64,000 nucleotides of DNA from contig CAZZMD010000008.1 in assembly GCA_964655355.1 (NCBI GenBank), positions 1 through 64,000 on the forward strand, in the 5' to 3' direction. The stretch comes from CALGDE01 sp964655355. GTDB taxonomy: Bacteria; Cyanobacteriota; Cyanobacteriia; CACIAM-69d. Position 1 is the first letter of the stretch, and every line of letters starts with the position of its first letter. The position numbers and the translations under genes were made by a program. Shown here piece by piece: positions 26,767 through 35,182 of this stretch. Below the pieces are notes generated by a model. It was not told the origin of the DNA and did not search any database. It saw only the letters and a list, made by a program, of their open reading frames with translations.

Positions 26767-29541
26767 ATGACGCCACCGCGCCGACCCCGACGTTCCCGTA
26801 AGCCTGCAAATAAGTCTTCGACTTCGCGCGATCACGCTTCCGCTAAGCCGAAGGTTTCTCGCTTTGATAGCCGCCGCCGGGAGTCTAGGGGCGATCGCGC
26901 TTCTGCTAAGCCGAAGGTGTCCCGGTTGGATAGCAATCGCCGGGAGGATTTTACGGGCGATCGCCGGGATTCTAGGGGCGATCGCTTGGCGACGGTTTTG
27001 ATTGTGTATGGGTTGGGGTTGGGGACGGCGGTGCTTTTCCCGGGGTTGGCTTTTTTGTGGCTGATCCTGGGCTGCTTTTTTGGGGTTGTGTGGCCTTGGT
27101 GTAAGCGCCAGTCCTGGGGGCAGGGGGTGGTGACCCTTTGGGATGATCTGGGCTCTAGGCTGAATTTGCAAGTGCCTTGGCCGCGGTTGCCGGGGTGGTT
27201 TTGGGTGTTGTTGGGGGTTGTTGGGTTTGTGGCGTCGCTGTATTTACAGGTGCGATCGCCTCGGCCGGCGGCGACGGATATTAGTCATGTTGCTCGCCAG
27301 ACTCAGGTCCAAAATGCGGATAATACGCAAACCATTGTCACTCTGGTGCGCGGACAGGTGCGATCGACGCCTCGGGAAAATCGTAGTGGTAAGGCGCGGT
27401 TTTGGTTGGATGCGACTCAGGTGAGTCAGGTTTTTGAGGAGACCCGCAATTTGGGGGGGGATGGGGAATTTGGGATTTCTGCGGAATCGCCCAATATTTC
27501 TGAGGGGGATGCGGCTCCGGAGACAGGAGCGCCGGCGCAGTTGCCGTTGGATGATCGGAGTCGGGGGGTGACGGGGAAGTTGTATGTGACGGTGCCGTTG
27601 TTGCAGGCGACGGGGTTGCAGCCGGATCAGTGGGTGCAGGTGACGGGGCGGTTATATGTGCCGCAGTCGCCGAAGAATCCGGGGGCGTTTAATTTTCAGG
27701 CTTATTTGGCGCGGGAAGGGGCGTTTGCGGGGCTGTCGGGCGATCGCTTGGAACGGTTGGATCAGTCGGGACAGGGGGAGGTCCTGGGGGAGGCGATCGC
27801 TCCGCCGGGCTGGGGGGCGCAGTTGGCGCAGGTTCGACGGACGTTGGTGCAGCGATCGGTGGCGGCGGCGGGCTATCCCGAGGGGGTGGTGATGGCGGCG
27901 ATGATGATGGGCCGGCGGACGGTGGATTTTCCGGTAGATTTGCAAGATGCTTTTAGTCGCGGCGGGATGGCTCATGTTCTGGCGACGTCGGGGTTCCATG
28001 TGTCGGTGTTGTTGGCGATGGTGCAGTGGCCTGTGGGGCGGTTGCGGAAGTCGTTGCGATCGTCCCTGAGGATTGGGTTGGGGGCGATCGTTTTGGTGGG
28101 GTTGGTGGCGCTGTCGGGGGGGACGCCGTCGGTGTGGCGGGCGGCGCTGATGGGGATTCCGGTGTTGTTGATGAAGGAGAGTGATCAGCGGACGCAGCCG
28201 GTGGGGTTGTTGCTGGTGGTGGCGGCGGTGTTGCTGTTGGTGAATCCGCTGTGGATTCAGAATTTGAGTTTTCAGCTTAGTTTTGTGGCGACGTTTGGGG
28301 TGTTGGTGTCGGCGGGGCCGATTGAGCGGGGGCTTGAGCCGATTTTGTCGGCGATCATTCCGCCGGTGGGCAAGCTGGTGGCGGGGTGGATTGGGGTGGC
28401 GGTGGCGGCGACGCTGTGGATTTTGCCGCTGCAAATTTTTTATTTTGCGCAGGTTTCGTCCTACAGCATTGGGGTGAATGTATTATCCACGCCGCTGACG
28501 GTGTTGGTTACGATCGGCAGTTTTGTTGCTTTGATTGCGCTGGGGTTGGTGCCGGTGATTGGAAATGGGTTAGCGGCGGTGATGCATCATCCCATCAGTT
28601 GGCTGAATGCTTGGGTGACGGGGGCGGCGCAGCTTCCGGGGAGCACGATCGCGATCGGGGCGATTTCGCTGTTTCAGTTGGTTTTGGCTTACGGTGTGCT
28701 GTTGATGGTGTGGCGTTGGCCCTGGTGGCAGCGGCGGTGGCGGTTGATCCCGCTGGGGGTGGCGCTGATTTTGATTCTGTTCCTGCCGGGGTGGCAGCGT
28801 AATTTGACGGCGCAGGGGGTGACGATTTTGCAGAATCCCAATGGCATTGCTTTTGTGGGGCGCGATCGCCAAGATACGACGCTGATTTTTGATGGCAATC
28901 CCAGCACGGCTAATTTTACGCTGTTGCCCTTTCTCCGTCAGCAAGGGATTACGCGGATTCAGCATGCGATTCATTTGCGCGATCGACGAAGTGATCCCAA
29001 GGTCTTGGGGCAAAACTGGAGTGCTGTTACCCGTGAAATTGGCCTTGAGCAATTGTTTACCGCTCAATCGCCCATCCTGGAAACTCCCGCGGGGCAAGCC
29101 CTGGCGACGGGGATCGCGCTTCAGAATGGCACTTTGATCCCCACAGAAACCCAGGATGCATTTTTTGCGGGTCGGATTAAAGCGTTGTGGCTTCGGCAAA
29201 ATCCTTGGGCGATGCTCCTAAAGATCGATGGGCAACAATGGCTGTTGTTGGATGAACTGGATCGGGCGCAACAGCTTGCCCTCCTCAGTGCTCCCGCTGT
29301 CGCAAATACGACGGTGCTCTACTGGCCCGGGCAGGCGATCGCCCCGGAATTGCTTGACGCGATGGACCTCAAGGCTGCAATTTATCGCAAACAGCCTGCC
29401 CATCCCGGCACATTGAAACAGCTCGAAAGCAAAGCGATCGCCCTGTATAACCTGGACGAAACCGGCGCGCTCTTTGTCCCGCCCCAACAACTGCCTGAAC
29501 CGATCCTCACAGATACCCCATCGACCCTGGACGCCCTATAA
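26767..29541 (+). CDS. comEC: ComEC/Rec2-family DNA uptake channel protein
   Basis: The 924-residue membrane protein carries the ComEC competence domain, with the signature MAHVLATSGFHVSVLLAMVQWPVG and many following helices. It should form the inner-membrane channel for single-stranded DNA in natural transformation. The N-terminus is unusual: a basic cytosolic tract with repeats (SAKPKVSR-DS-RRE-GDR) built around HIP1 sites. The C-terminal region (about 690-900) aligns in position with the metallo-beta-lactamase-like domain, but its expected HxHxDH site reads HAIHLRDRRSD, so metal binding is probably lost. Confidence 0.92.
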   Translation: MTPPRRPRRSRKPANKSSTSRDHASAKPKVSRFDSRRRESRGDRASAKPKVSRLDSNRREDFTGDRRDSRGDRLATVLIVYGLGLGTAVLFPGLAFLWLILGCFFGVVWPWCKRQSWGQGVVTLWDDLGSRLNLQVPWPRLPGWFWVLLGVVGFVASLYLQVRSPRPAATDISHVARQTQVQNADNTQTIVTLVRGQVRSTPRENRSGKARFWLDATQVSQVFEETRNLGGDGEFGISAESPNISEGDAAPETGAPAQLPLDDRSRGVTGKLYVTVPLLQATGLQPDQWVQVTGRLYVPQSPKNPGAFNFQAYLAREGAFAGLSGDRLERLDQSGQGEVLGEAIAPPGWGAQLAQVRRTLVQRSVAAAGYPEGVVMAAMMMGRRTVDFPVDLQDAFSRGGMAHVLATSGFHVSVLLAMVQWPVGRLRKSLRSSLRIGLGAIVLVGLVALSGGTPSVWRAALMGIPVLLMKESDQRTQPVGLLLVVAAVLLLVNPLWIQNLSFQLSFVATFGVLVSAGPIERGLEPILSAIIPPVGKLVAGWIGVAVAATLWILPLQIFYFAQVSSYSIGVNVLSTPLTVLVTIGSFVALIALGLVPVIGNGLAAVMHHPISWLNAWVTGAAQLPGSTIAIGAISLFQLVLAYGVLLMVWRWPWWQRRWRLIPLGVALILILFLPGWQRNLTAQGVTILQNPNGIAFVGRDRQDTTLIFDGNPSTANFTLLPFLRQQGITRIQHAIHLRDRRSDPKVLGQNWSAVTREIGLEQLFTAQSPILETPAGQALATGIALQNGTLIPTETQDAFFAGRIKALWLRQNPWAMLLKIDGQQWLLLDELDRAQQLALLSAPAVANTTVLYWPGQAIAPELLDAMDLKAAIYRKQPAHPGTLKQLESKAIALYNLDETGALFVPPQQLPEPILTDTPSTLDAL

Positions 29542-29550
29542 CCACACCCC

Positions 29551-29606
29551 AACTGGGATTCCAAAGGGTTTTGACCCTTTGGTGGGGGCATGGGGGCAAC
29601 GCCCCC
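29551..29606 (-). repeat. Double-hairpin dispersed repeat, copy A (inverted orientation)
   Basis: Read on the minus strand it has GGGGGCG-TT-GCCCCC, then ATGCCCCC, a second stem of the form CCAAAGGGT...CCCTTTGG, then AATCCCAGTT. The same order occurs in the four copies at 56-62 kb, with the second stem changed on both arms. It lies between comEC and tRNA-Ser and could serve as a comEC terminator. Confidence 0.75.
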
Positions 29607-29663
29607 AAAACCAGTGGTTACGGGACCAAACCCAGCCAAAAATGCTACGATGATGGCTGCCGT

Positions 29664-29750
29664 GGAGAGGTGGCAGAGTGGTTGAATGCGGCGGCCTCGA
29701 AATCCGTTATGGGGTGAAACCCATCGGGGGTTCGAATCCCCCCCTCTCCG
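29664..29750 (+). tRNA. trnS-CGA: tRNA-Ser (anticodon CGA)
   Basis: The 87-base tRNA has acceptor arms GGAGAGG (29664-29670) and CCTCTCC (29743-29749) with discriminator G. The long variable arm of class II serine tRNAs is present (TATGGGGTGAAACCCAT), as are the T-loop GGTTCGAATCC and anticodon loop CTCGAAA, giving anticodon CGA for UCG codons. The CCA end is not encoded. Confidence 0.95.
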
Positions 29751-29784
29751 TTTTGCGATCAATCATCAACATTTCACCCAAGTC

Positions 29785-31281
29785 ATGAAGGGGACAACGG
29801 CTAGAGCACGCTGGATCCACCCCATGATGACAGGGGCGATCGCCCTGCTTACCCTGTGTAATAGCTGTGCCCTGGTGCCGAGCCCCAGAACCAAAGCCCT
29901 CAGCACCACTTGGCCAGAACCCGTCTCCCAATCTGAAGGCGATCGCTCCCCCTTCCTGCCGAAACGCCTGCCGCAGGATCCCCAAATCCAGGTTTATTTC
30001 AATCACACCCCGACCGCCGCATTTACGGATCCCTATCGCCGTATCCGTCGTCCCGGTGATGATCTGGAGGCTTTGATTGCGGCTCAAATTAATCAGGCGA
30101 CCCGCAGTGTAGACGTAGCAGTCCAGGAATTACGCCTCCCCCGTATCGCCGAAGCGTTGGTGAATCGCCATCGGGCTGGTGTCCGGGTGCGGGTCATTGT
30201 GGAAAATCAGTATCGGCAGCCGTGGAGTGCGTACAGCCCTGAAGCCCTAGAACAATTGCCGTCGCGGGAGCGATCGCGGATTCGGGGCTATCAAAAATTG
30301 GGCGATCGCGATGGGGATCAAGTGGTTTCGCCGGAAGAAGCTGACCGTATGGATACCATGCGGATGCTGGCGCGGGGGCAGGTGCCTGTTATTGATGATC
30401 GCGCTGACGGCTCCAAGGGCAGCGGGTTGATGCACCATAAATTTGTGGTTGTGGACGGGCAACGGGTGCTGACCGGTTCCGCTAACTTTACCCCCAGCGA
30501 TACGTTTGGGGATGTGGGGCGACCCCATACCCTTGGCAATCCGAATCATCTGCTGGTGATCAGTAGCTCGACGGTGGCCGGTTGGTTCCAAGAGGAATTT
30601 GAGTTGATGTGGGGGGATGGCCCGGGGGGGGAGCCCGATAGCCAGTTTGGCCGTCAGAAACCGTTTCGATCGCCGCGTACGATTCGCTTGGGTAATAGTC
30701 AACTGACGGTGCATTTTGCGCCGGCCCCTGGGGCGATCGCTCTGCGGGATACGACGACGGGGACGATTGCGACCGCCCTTGATACGGTGCAGAAGCAGGC
30801 AGATCTGGCCCTGTTTGTGTTCTCAGATCAGCATTTGGCGAATCGACTTTTGCTGGCGCGTCAGCGCGGTGCTCAAATTCGCTTGCTGATCGATACGGGG
30901 TTTGCCTTTCGCTATTACAGTGAGGGGTTAGACCTGGCGGGGGTTGCGCGTCCTAATCGTGAGTGTGAGGTGGAGGCGGGCAATCGGGTGTGGGGGGCTG
31001 CGCCGATTCCGGATTTTGGAGTTCCTCAGCTCCCCTCGCAAGATTTGCTACATCATAAGTTTGCGGTGCTGGATCGGCGGATGGTGATTGCGGGGTCCCA
31101 AAATTGGTCTGAGGCGGGGGCGCGGACGAATGATGAAACGTTGGTGGTGGTCGAAAATTCGGCGATCGCTGCGCATTTTCAGCGGGAGTTTGATCGGTTG
31201 ATTAGTACCGCGATGCTTGGGATCCCCCGCCGTGTGCAGGCCAAGATTGACCAGCTCCGTGAAGATTGCTTGGCTCGCTAG
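29785..31281 (+). CDS. Phospholipase D-like domain protein (two HKD motifs)
   Basis: 498 residues from ATG 29785; the open frame extends back into the tRNA gene, which cannot be coding. An N-terminal export signal (MMTGAIALLTLCNSCALV) could be a poor lipobox. Two PLD half-domains follow, each with a catalytic HxK: HHKFVVVDGQRVLTGSANFT near residue 217 and HHKFAVLDRRMVIAGSQNWS near 423. An EF-hand-like loop GDRDGDQVVSPEE lies between the halves, about residue 173-186. The protein is probably a secreted or membrane-attached phosphodiesterase, either a nuclease or a phospholipase. Confidence 0.87.
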   Translation: MKGTTARARWIHPMMTGAIALLTLCNSCALVPSPRTKALSTTWPEPVSQSEGDRSPFLPKRLPQDPQIQVYFNHTPTAAFTDPYRRIRRPGDDLEALIAAQINQATRSVDVAVQELRLPRIAEALVNRHRAGVRVRVIVENQYRQPWSAYSPEALEQLPSRERSRIRGYQKLGDRDGDQVVSPEEADRMDTMRMLARGQVPVIDDRADGSKGSGLMHHKFVVVDGQRVLTGSANFTPSDTFGDVGRPHTLGNPNHLLVISSSTVAGWFQEEFELMWGDGPGGEPDSQFGRQKPFRSPRTIRLGNSQLTVHFAPAPGAIALRDTTTGTIATALDTVQKQADLALFVFSDQHLANRLLLARQRGAQIRLLIDTGFAFRYYSEGLDLAGVARPNRECEVEAGNRVWGAAPIPDFGVPQLPSQDLLHHKFAVLDRRMVIAGSQNWSEAGARTNDETLVVVENSAIAAHFQREFDRLISTAMLGIPRRVQAKIDQLREDCLAR

Positions 31282-31375
31282 TCTGATTTGCTAGATTTCC
31301 GGTTATGGGATTCGCGGTTTTTGGGCGATCGGGAGAGGTAAAGCAATATGCCCTGTTGGGTGGGCTCTCTATGAG

Positions 31376-31412
31376 GAAAGCACCGGGGAACAGTCGTTGT
31401 TCAACCCGGTGC
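31376..31412 (-). terminator. Terminator hairpin of the second PEP-CTERM gene
   Basis: GCACCGGG (31380-31387) pairs with CCCGGTGC (31405-31412), with inner pairing GAACA/TGTTC. On the minus strand the 3' arm is followed by TTTCC. It lies 75 bases beyond the stop codon of the gene at 31487-32221. Confidence 0.65.
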
Positions 31413-31486
31413 CCTCTTGGCTTTCGCCTCGATCTAGAGATGCCCTGCGTAATTTAACGTGCGGTCACTTATTAGACCTGCTGGAC

Positions 31487-32221
31487 CTACGCCTGGGAGG
31501 ACTTGCGGCGCTTCAGCATCATGCCTGCCGCAACAGCGGACAAGCCGACGATTGCGCCGGGCTCGGGCACGGGTACGGAGGTCAAGGTGAAGCTGACGCC
31601 GTCGCCAGTGTTGTCGGGATCGTCGAAGCCCAACTGCAAGATGATCGACTTGACGCCTTTGTAAGTGCGGGTCACGATGCTGTCGTTTCCTGAGTCGGGA
31701 ATGAATTCGGGAGCACCCAGCATGCTACCGCCCTCGCCCACAACGTCCAAAACTGCGGTGGTGTCGTCTTTCTCAACGTCCAAGAAGGCAATTTCTAGCT
31801 CAGGAATGATTTCGCTGAAGACGATTTCGAAGGTGCCGACTTCAAGCTGACCTTGCTCCTCATCGGTGGAGGGGCGGTAAACAAATCCGATGGGGTTGGT
31901 CCCCACGTCTTTGTCCTTTAGAAAGACGTCGTTGTTGAAGACGGGATCGTCACTGGAGAACCCATTCGCGGTTTCCAGGGTGTCAATGAAGAGGCGACTA
32001 GCGGTATCGTTGCTGACGTTGACGAGGCTTGTGATGCTTTCGATGCCAAAGGCGCTCAAGTCGGTAAGACACTTGGCGACTTCGAGACATCCCAGACCCA
32101 CTTCAACTTCAATTTCTTCTTGGGGAACTAGGGATTCTGCAAAGGCTGCGGGGGCAGACATCACGCTGAGACCGGTGATTGCGGCAACTGCAAGTGTTTT
32201 GGAGAGAATGTTAGAGATCAT
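31487..32221 (-). CDS. PEP-CTERM sorting-signal protein
   Basis: 244 residues with a signal peptide (ITGLSVMSAPAAFA, cleavage near residue 28), an acidic Asp/Glu/Ser/Thr-rich body and a C-terminal PEP-CTERM signal: VPEP, the hydrophobic GAIVGLSAVAAGMML and basic KRRKSSQA. It is a probable exosortase substrate displayed on or linked to the cell surface. The body has one Cys pair (GCLEVAKC) near residues 49-56 and no enzyme motif. It has its own terminator and a 380-base upstream region shared with a divergent lipoprotein gene. Confidence 0.85.
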   Translation of the reverse strand: MISNILSKTLAVAAITGLSVMSAPAAFAESLVPQEEIEVEVGLGCLEVAKCLTDLSAFGIESITSLVNVSNDTASRLFIDTLETANGFSSDDPVFNNDVFLKDKDVGTNPIGFVYRPSTDEEQGQLEVGTFEIVFSEIIPELEIAFLDVEKDDTTAVLDVVGEGGSMLGAPEFIPDSGNDSIVTRTYKGVKSIILQLGFDDPDNTGDGVSFTLTSVPVPEPGAIVGLSAVAAGMMLKRRKSSQA

Positions 32222-32637
32222 TTGATTTAATTCCGAACTACGTCAGGGCAACAGGACTAGATGAGTTTTGGAAGGGGGTGAGCTTGGCTTCACTCCTTCT
32301 CCCTCAGTTGTTATTAGTATGACGCGGAGTTAGGGCGAGTGTGGTGAAGTATCTATGAAGATACGAGGAAAAACCGTGAAGTTTGTATGAAGCCGGTGGT
32401 TGATGTTGATCTGTTCGGGGGCATATATATAGCTAGTGTGGGTTTTCGGCGCGTTTTGGGGGGCAGGGATGTTTGAGATGCCCGCCGAACGGGGAATGGC
32501 GGTAGAGTATGTCAAGTTTAGACCTGTGCATTTGTCCTGTGCATCTATATATATGTGGATCTGGATGTAGATCTGGTAGCTCTGTGCCATTGGTGCGATT
32601 AATGCGAGCTGTGCAATCAACGCAAGCAATGCGATCA
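32222..32637. other. Divergent intergenic region with short sequence repeats
   Basis: It contains AT-rich runs (CATATATATAG near 32423 and CTATATATATG near 32545) and, at 32594-32655, degenerate repeats of GCAATGCGATCAA / GCAAGCATTGCGATCG that supply several in-frame ATGs before the lipoprotein start. No gene is supported here. Confidence 0.5.
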
Positions 32638-33168
32638 ATGCAAGCATTGCGATCGCCCTGGGTGGCTCCTGTTTTGGTGGGTTTGGTTGTGCTGCTCGGG
32701 GGTTGTACTCCAAGTCGGTCGGTGCAGTGTCAGCGGTTGAGCGAGATTGCGCGGACGGTTCAGGAGTCTGCTCAGTCGGCGGTGTCGGGGCGGACGGCGG
32801 CGATCGCCCGGGCTGCGACGGGGTTTTCTGTGGCGATTGATCAGTTAAATGGTTTGGGTCATTTGGATGATGATTTGGTTGCGTTGCGGGGGACGTTGCT
32901 GACGGTGTATGGCAGTTCTGAGGAGGCGACGAATCAGTTTTTGCAGGCGTTGGAGGATCGCGATCGGGCTCAGGCCACCACGGCGGTGCAGCGGTTGGAG
33001 GCGTTGGCTCAGGATGAGCAGGATGCTCTGGCGCAGTTGAAGCAACGGTGTTATCCCGAGGCTGAGGATGGATCTGGGGCTGGGGATGAGTTTGAGGGGG
33101 AGCCTGAGGATGGGGCGGCTGGTGAGACTGGGGGAAGTCCGGAACCGACTGCGTCTCCCTCCCCCTAG
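32638..33168 (+). CDS. Predicted lipoprotein of unknown function
   Basis: 176 residues from ATG 32638; ATGs at 32602 and 32629 are alternatives because the region is repetitive. The signal is MQALRSP, then the hydrophobic WVAPVLVGLVVLLGG and lipobox Cys (LLGGC). The mature part is helical (CQRLSEIARTVQESAQSAV through ALAQLKQRC), with Cys near both ends, and closes with an acidic Gly/Glu/Pro-rich tail. It is probably anchored to the outer or inner membrane facing the periplasm. No functional family is recognised. Confidence 0.7.
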   Translation: MQALRSPWVAPVLVGLVVLLGGCTPSRSVQCQRLSEIARTVQESAQSAVSGRTAAIARAATGFSVAIDQLNGLGHLDDDLVALRGTLLTVYGSSEEATNQFLQALEDRDRAQATTAVQRLEALAQDEQDALAQLKQRCYPEAEDGSGAGDEFEGEPEDGAAGETGGSPEPTASPSP

Positions 33169-33308
33169 CGCGGTACAATTCATCTGGCCTTGAAGTATTT
33201 AAAAATTTGTTGATGCTATTGGCGTTGCTACACGACTGATCTAAGGGGCTTTTGTTCTTGTTCGCTGTAGTGTCACGTATTCACCCGTCGATGAATTATC
33301 GGAGATCC

Positions 33309-33692
33309 ATGGTGTTGCAAAAGTATGTTCCGTTGATTGCCCGCATTGCGATCGCACTGGTTTTTTTGAATAGCGGCATCAAAAAAATTTCTAATTTCAC
33401 GGCGACTCAGGAGACTATTGCTGGGGCTGGTCTTCCGATTGCACCGGTGGTGACGGCGTTCACGATTGCGTTTTTGCTATTGGGCAGTGTCTCGCTGATT
33501 GTTGGATATAAGGCCCGTATCGGTGCTGGGCTGCTGATTGGGTTTTTGGTTCCGGCGACGTTGGTCTTCCACAATCCCATCATTGATCCTTCGGAAATGA
33601 CTCAGTTCCTGAAGAATCTTGCGATTATCGGGGGTCTGTTGATGATTGCGACCTATAAGTCTGGTCCGCTCAGCTTAGACAAGTCCGCTTGA
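33309..33692 (+). CDS. DoxX family membrane protein
   Basis: 127 residues from ATG 33309, chosen for the GGAG element six bases upstream; the frame opens earlier at 33252. Four hydrophobic helices are present, and the start YVPLIARIAIALVFLNSGIKKI is typical of DoxX. DoxX proteins are small quinone-associated or redox-related membrane proteins; the specific role here is unknown. It precedes the phosphoglycerate-mutase-like gene by 97 bases. Confidence 0.82.
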   Translation: MVLQKYVPLIARIAIALVFLNSGIKKISNFTATQETIAGAGLPIAPVVTAFTIAFLLLGSVSLIVGYKARIGAGLLIGFLVPATLVFHNPIIDPSEMTQFLKNLAIIGGLLMIATYKSGPLSLDKSA

Positions 33693-33774
33693 GCTATCCC
33701 TTCAGGCTTTACGATAGGACCGTTCATTTGCCCCGACCGAGCAACTTTACCCCCGATTCTTTTACCCCGATCCT

Positions 33775-33792
33775 AAGGAGGACAGACCCCTG
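33775..33792 (+). promoter_or_regulatory. Strong Shine-Dalgarno preceding a CTG start codon
   Basis: AAGGAGG (33775-33781) stands eight bases before CTG (33790-33792), ideal spacing for initiation. It decides the start of the phosphoglycerate-mutase-like gene, since no standard start codon is available upstream of the catalytic histidine. Confidence 0.7.
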
Positions 33793-35151
33793 GCTACCCG
33801 AGTAATTGTCATCCGCCACGGCCAAAGTAATTTCAATACCCGCCGCATTATTCAGGGGCGGTGTGATGAGTCTGTTCTGACGGATTTGGGACAGCAGCAG
33901 GCGACCCGTGCGGGTGAGGCGTTGCGGGGGTTGAAGTTGGCGGCGATTTATTGCAGTCCTTTGCAGCGGGCGCGGCAAACGGCGGAGATTGTGGCGGCGC
34001 AGGTGGAAGGGGCTCCGGCTCCGACCCCGAGTGATCTGTTGCGGGAGGTGAATTTGCCTCTGTGGGAAAAGATGTCGGTGGCGGAGGTGCAGGAGAAGTT
34101 TGCCGATGCCTATGCCGTTTGGAAGCGGCAGCCTCACAAGTTTTCGATGGATTTGCCCAGTGGTGAGTATTTCCCGGTGTTGGAGTTGCGGGAGCAGGCG
34201 AAGGCGTTTTGGCAGTCTGTTTTGACCAACCATGATGGCGAGACGATCGCGATCGTTGGCCATAACGGGATTAATCGTTGTTTGATTTCGACGGCGCTGG
34301 GGATTGAGGCTGAGCGATACCAATCTCTGCTGCAAAATAATTGCGCGATTAGTGTTTTGAATTTTAAGGGTGGTTTTGAAGACCCGGTGCAGTTGGAGTC
34401 GATGAATTTGACGGCCCATTTGGCGGGGTTGGAGGGTGCAACGCCGATTCCGGAGATGAAGTCGGGCGATCGGGGACCGCAGTTGGTGTTGGTTCGCCAT
34501 GGGGAAACGGAGTGGAATCGGAAGGGGCAGTTTCAGGGGCAGATTGATATTCCTTTAAATGAAAACGGTTTAGCGCAGGCGGCGAAGGCGGCATCTTTTT
34601 TGAAAGATGTGACGTTGGATATGGCGTTTAGTAGTTCTTTGTCTCGCCCGAAGGCGACGGCGGAGGCGATCCTTGAGAATCATCCGCCGATGGAGTTGAC
34701 CCTGATTGACGGCATGAAGGAGATTAGCCATGGTCTATGGGAAGGGAAGTTTGAGGCGGATATTGAGGCGGGTTATCCGGGTTTGTTAGAACAATGGCAG
34801 GCTAAGCCGGAGACGGTGCAGATGCCTGAAGGGGAGAATCTTCAGGATGTTTGGGACCGGGTGGCGGTTAGTTGGCGGCAGATTGTGGAGGCGGTGGCGG
34901 CGCAGCAGGAGGTGGCCGGGCGATCGCTGCGGGGGTTGGTGGCGGCTCACGATGCGGTTAATAAGGCGTTGTTGTGTCAGGTGACGGGGTTGGGTCCGGA
35001 GAATTTCTGGAATTTTAAGCAGGGGAATGGCGGAGTTAGTGTGATTGGGTATCCCCATGGCATTGATGGGTTGCCGATGCTCCAGACGATGAATATTACC
35101 CATCATCTGTCCGGTGAGATTTTGGATAAGACTGCTGCGGGTGCCCTATAG
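33790..35151 (+). CDS. Tandem histidine-phosphatase (phosphoglycerate mutase-like) protein, probable CTG start
   Basis: About 453 residues with two histidine phosphatase domains: VIVIRHGQSNFNTRRIIQGR (catalytic His near residue 10) and LVLVRHGETEWNRKGQFQG (near 237). Each is followed by the family patterns IYCSPLQRARQTAE or AFSSSLSRPKATAE. No ATG, GTG or TTG lies in frame between the upstream stop (33715) and 33886, which is already past the first catalytic His. CTG 33790 lies nine bases after AAGGAGG, so it is the likely start. Two-domain proteins of this type occur in cyanobacteria; the phosphorylated substrate is not certain. Confidence 0.88.
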   Translation: MATRVIVIRHGQSNFNTRRIIQGRCDESVLTDLGQQQATRAGEALRGLKLAAIYCSPLQRARQTAEIVAAQVEGAPAPTPSDLLREVNLPLWEKMSVAEVQEKFADAYAVWKRQPHKFSMDLPSGEYFPVLELREQAKAFWQSVLTNHDGETIAIVGHNGINRCLISTALGIEAERYQSLLQNNCAISVLNFKGGFEDPVQLESMNLTAHLAGLEGATPIPEMKSGDRGPQLVLVRHGETEWNRKGQFQGQIDIPLNENGLAQAAKAASFLKDVTLDMAFSSSLSRPKATAEAILENHPPMELTLIDGMKEISHGLWEGKFEADIEAGYPGLLEQWQAKPETVQMPEGENLQDVWDRVAVSWRQIVEAVAAQQEVAGRSLRGLVAAHDAVNKALLCQVTGLGPENFWNFKQGNGGVSVIGYPHGIDGLPMLQTMNITHHLSGEILDKTAAGAL

Positions 35152-35182
35152 GGATGGGTGAGTGAATTAGCGAGGATTTGAC

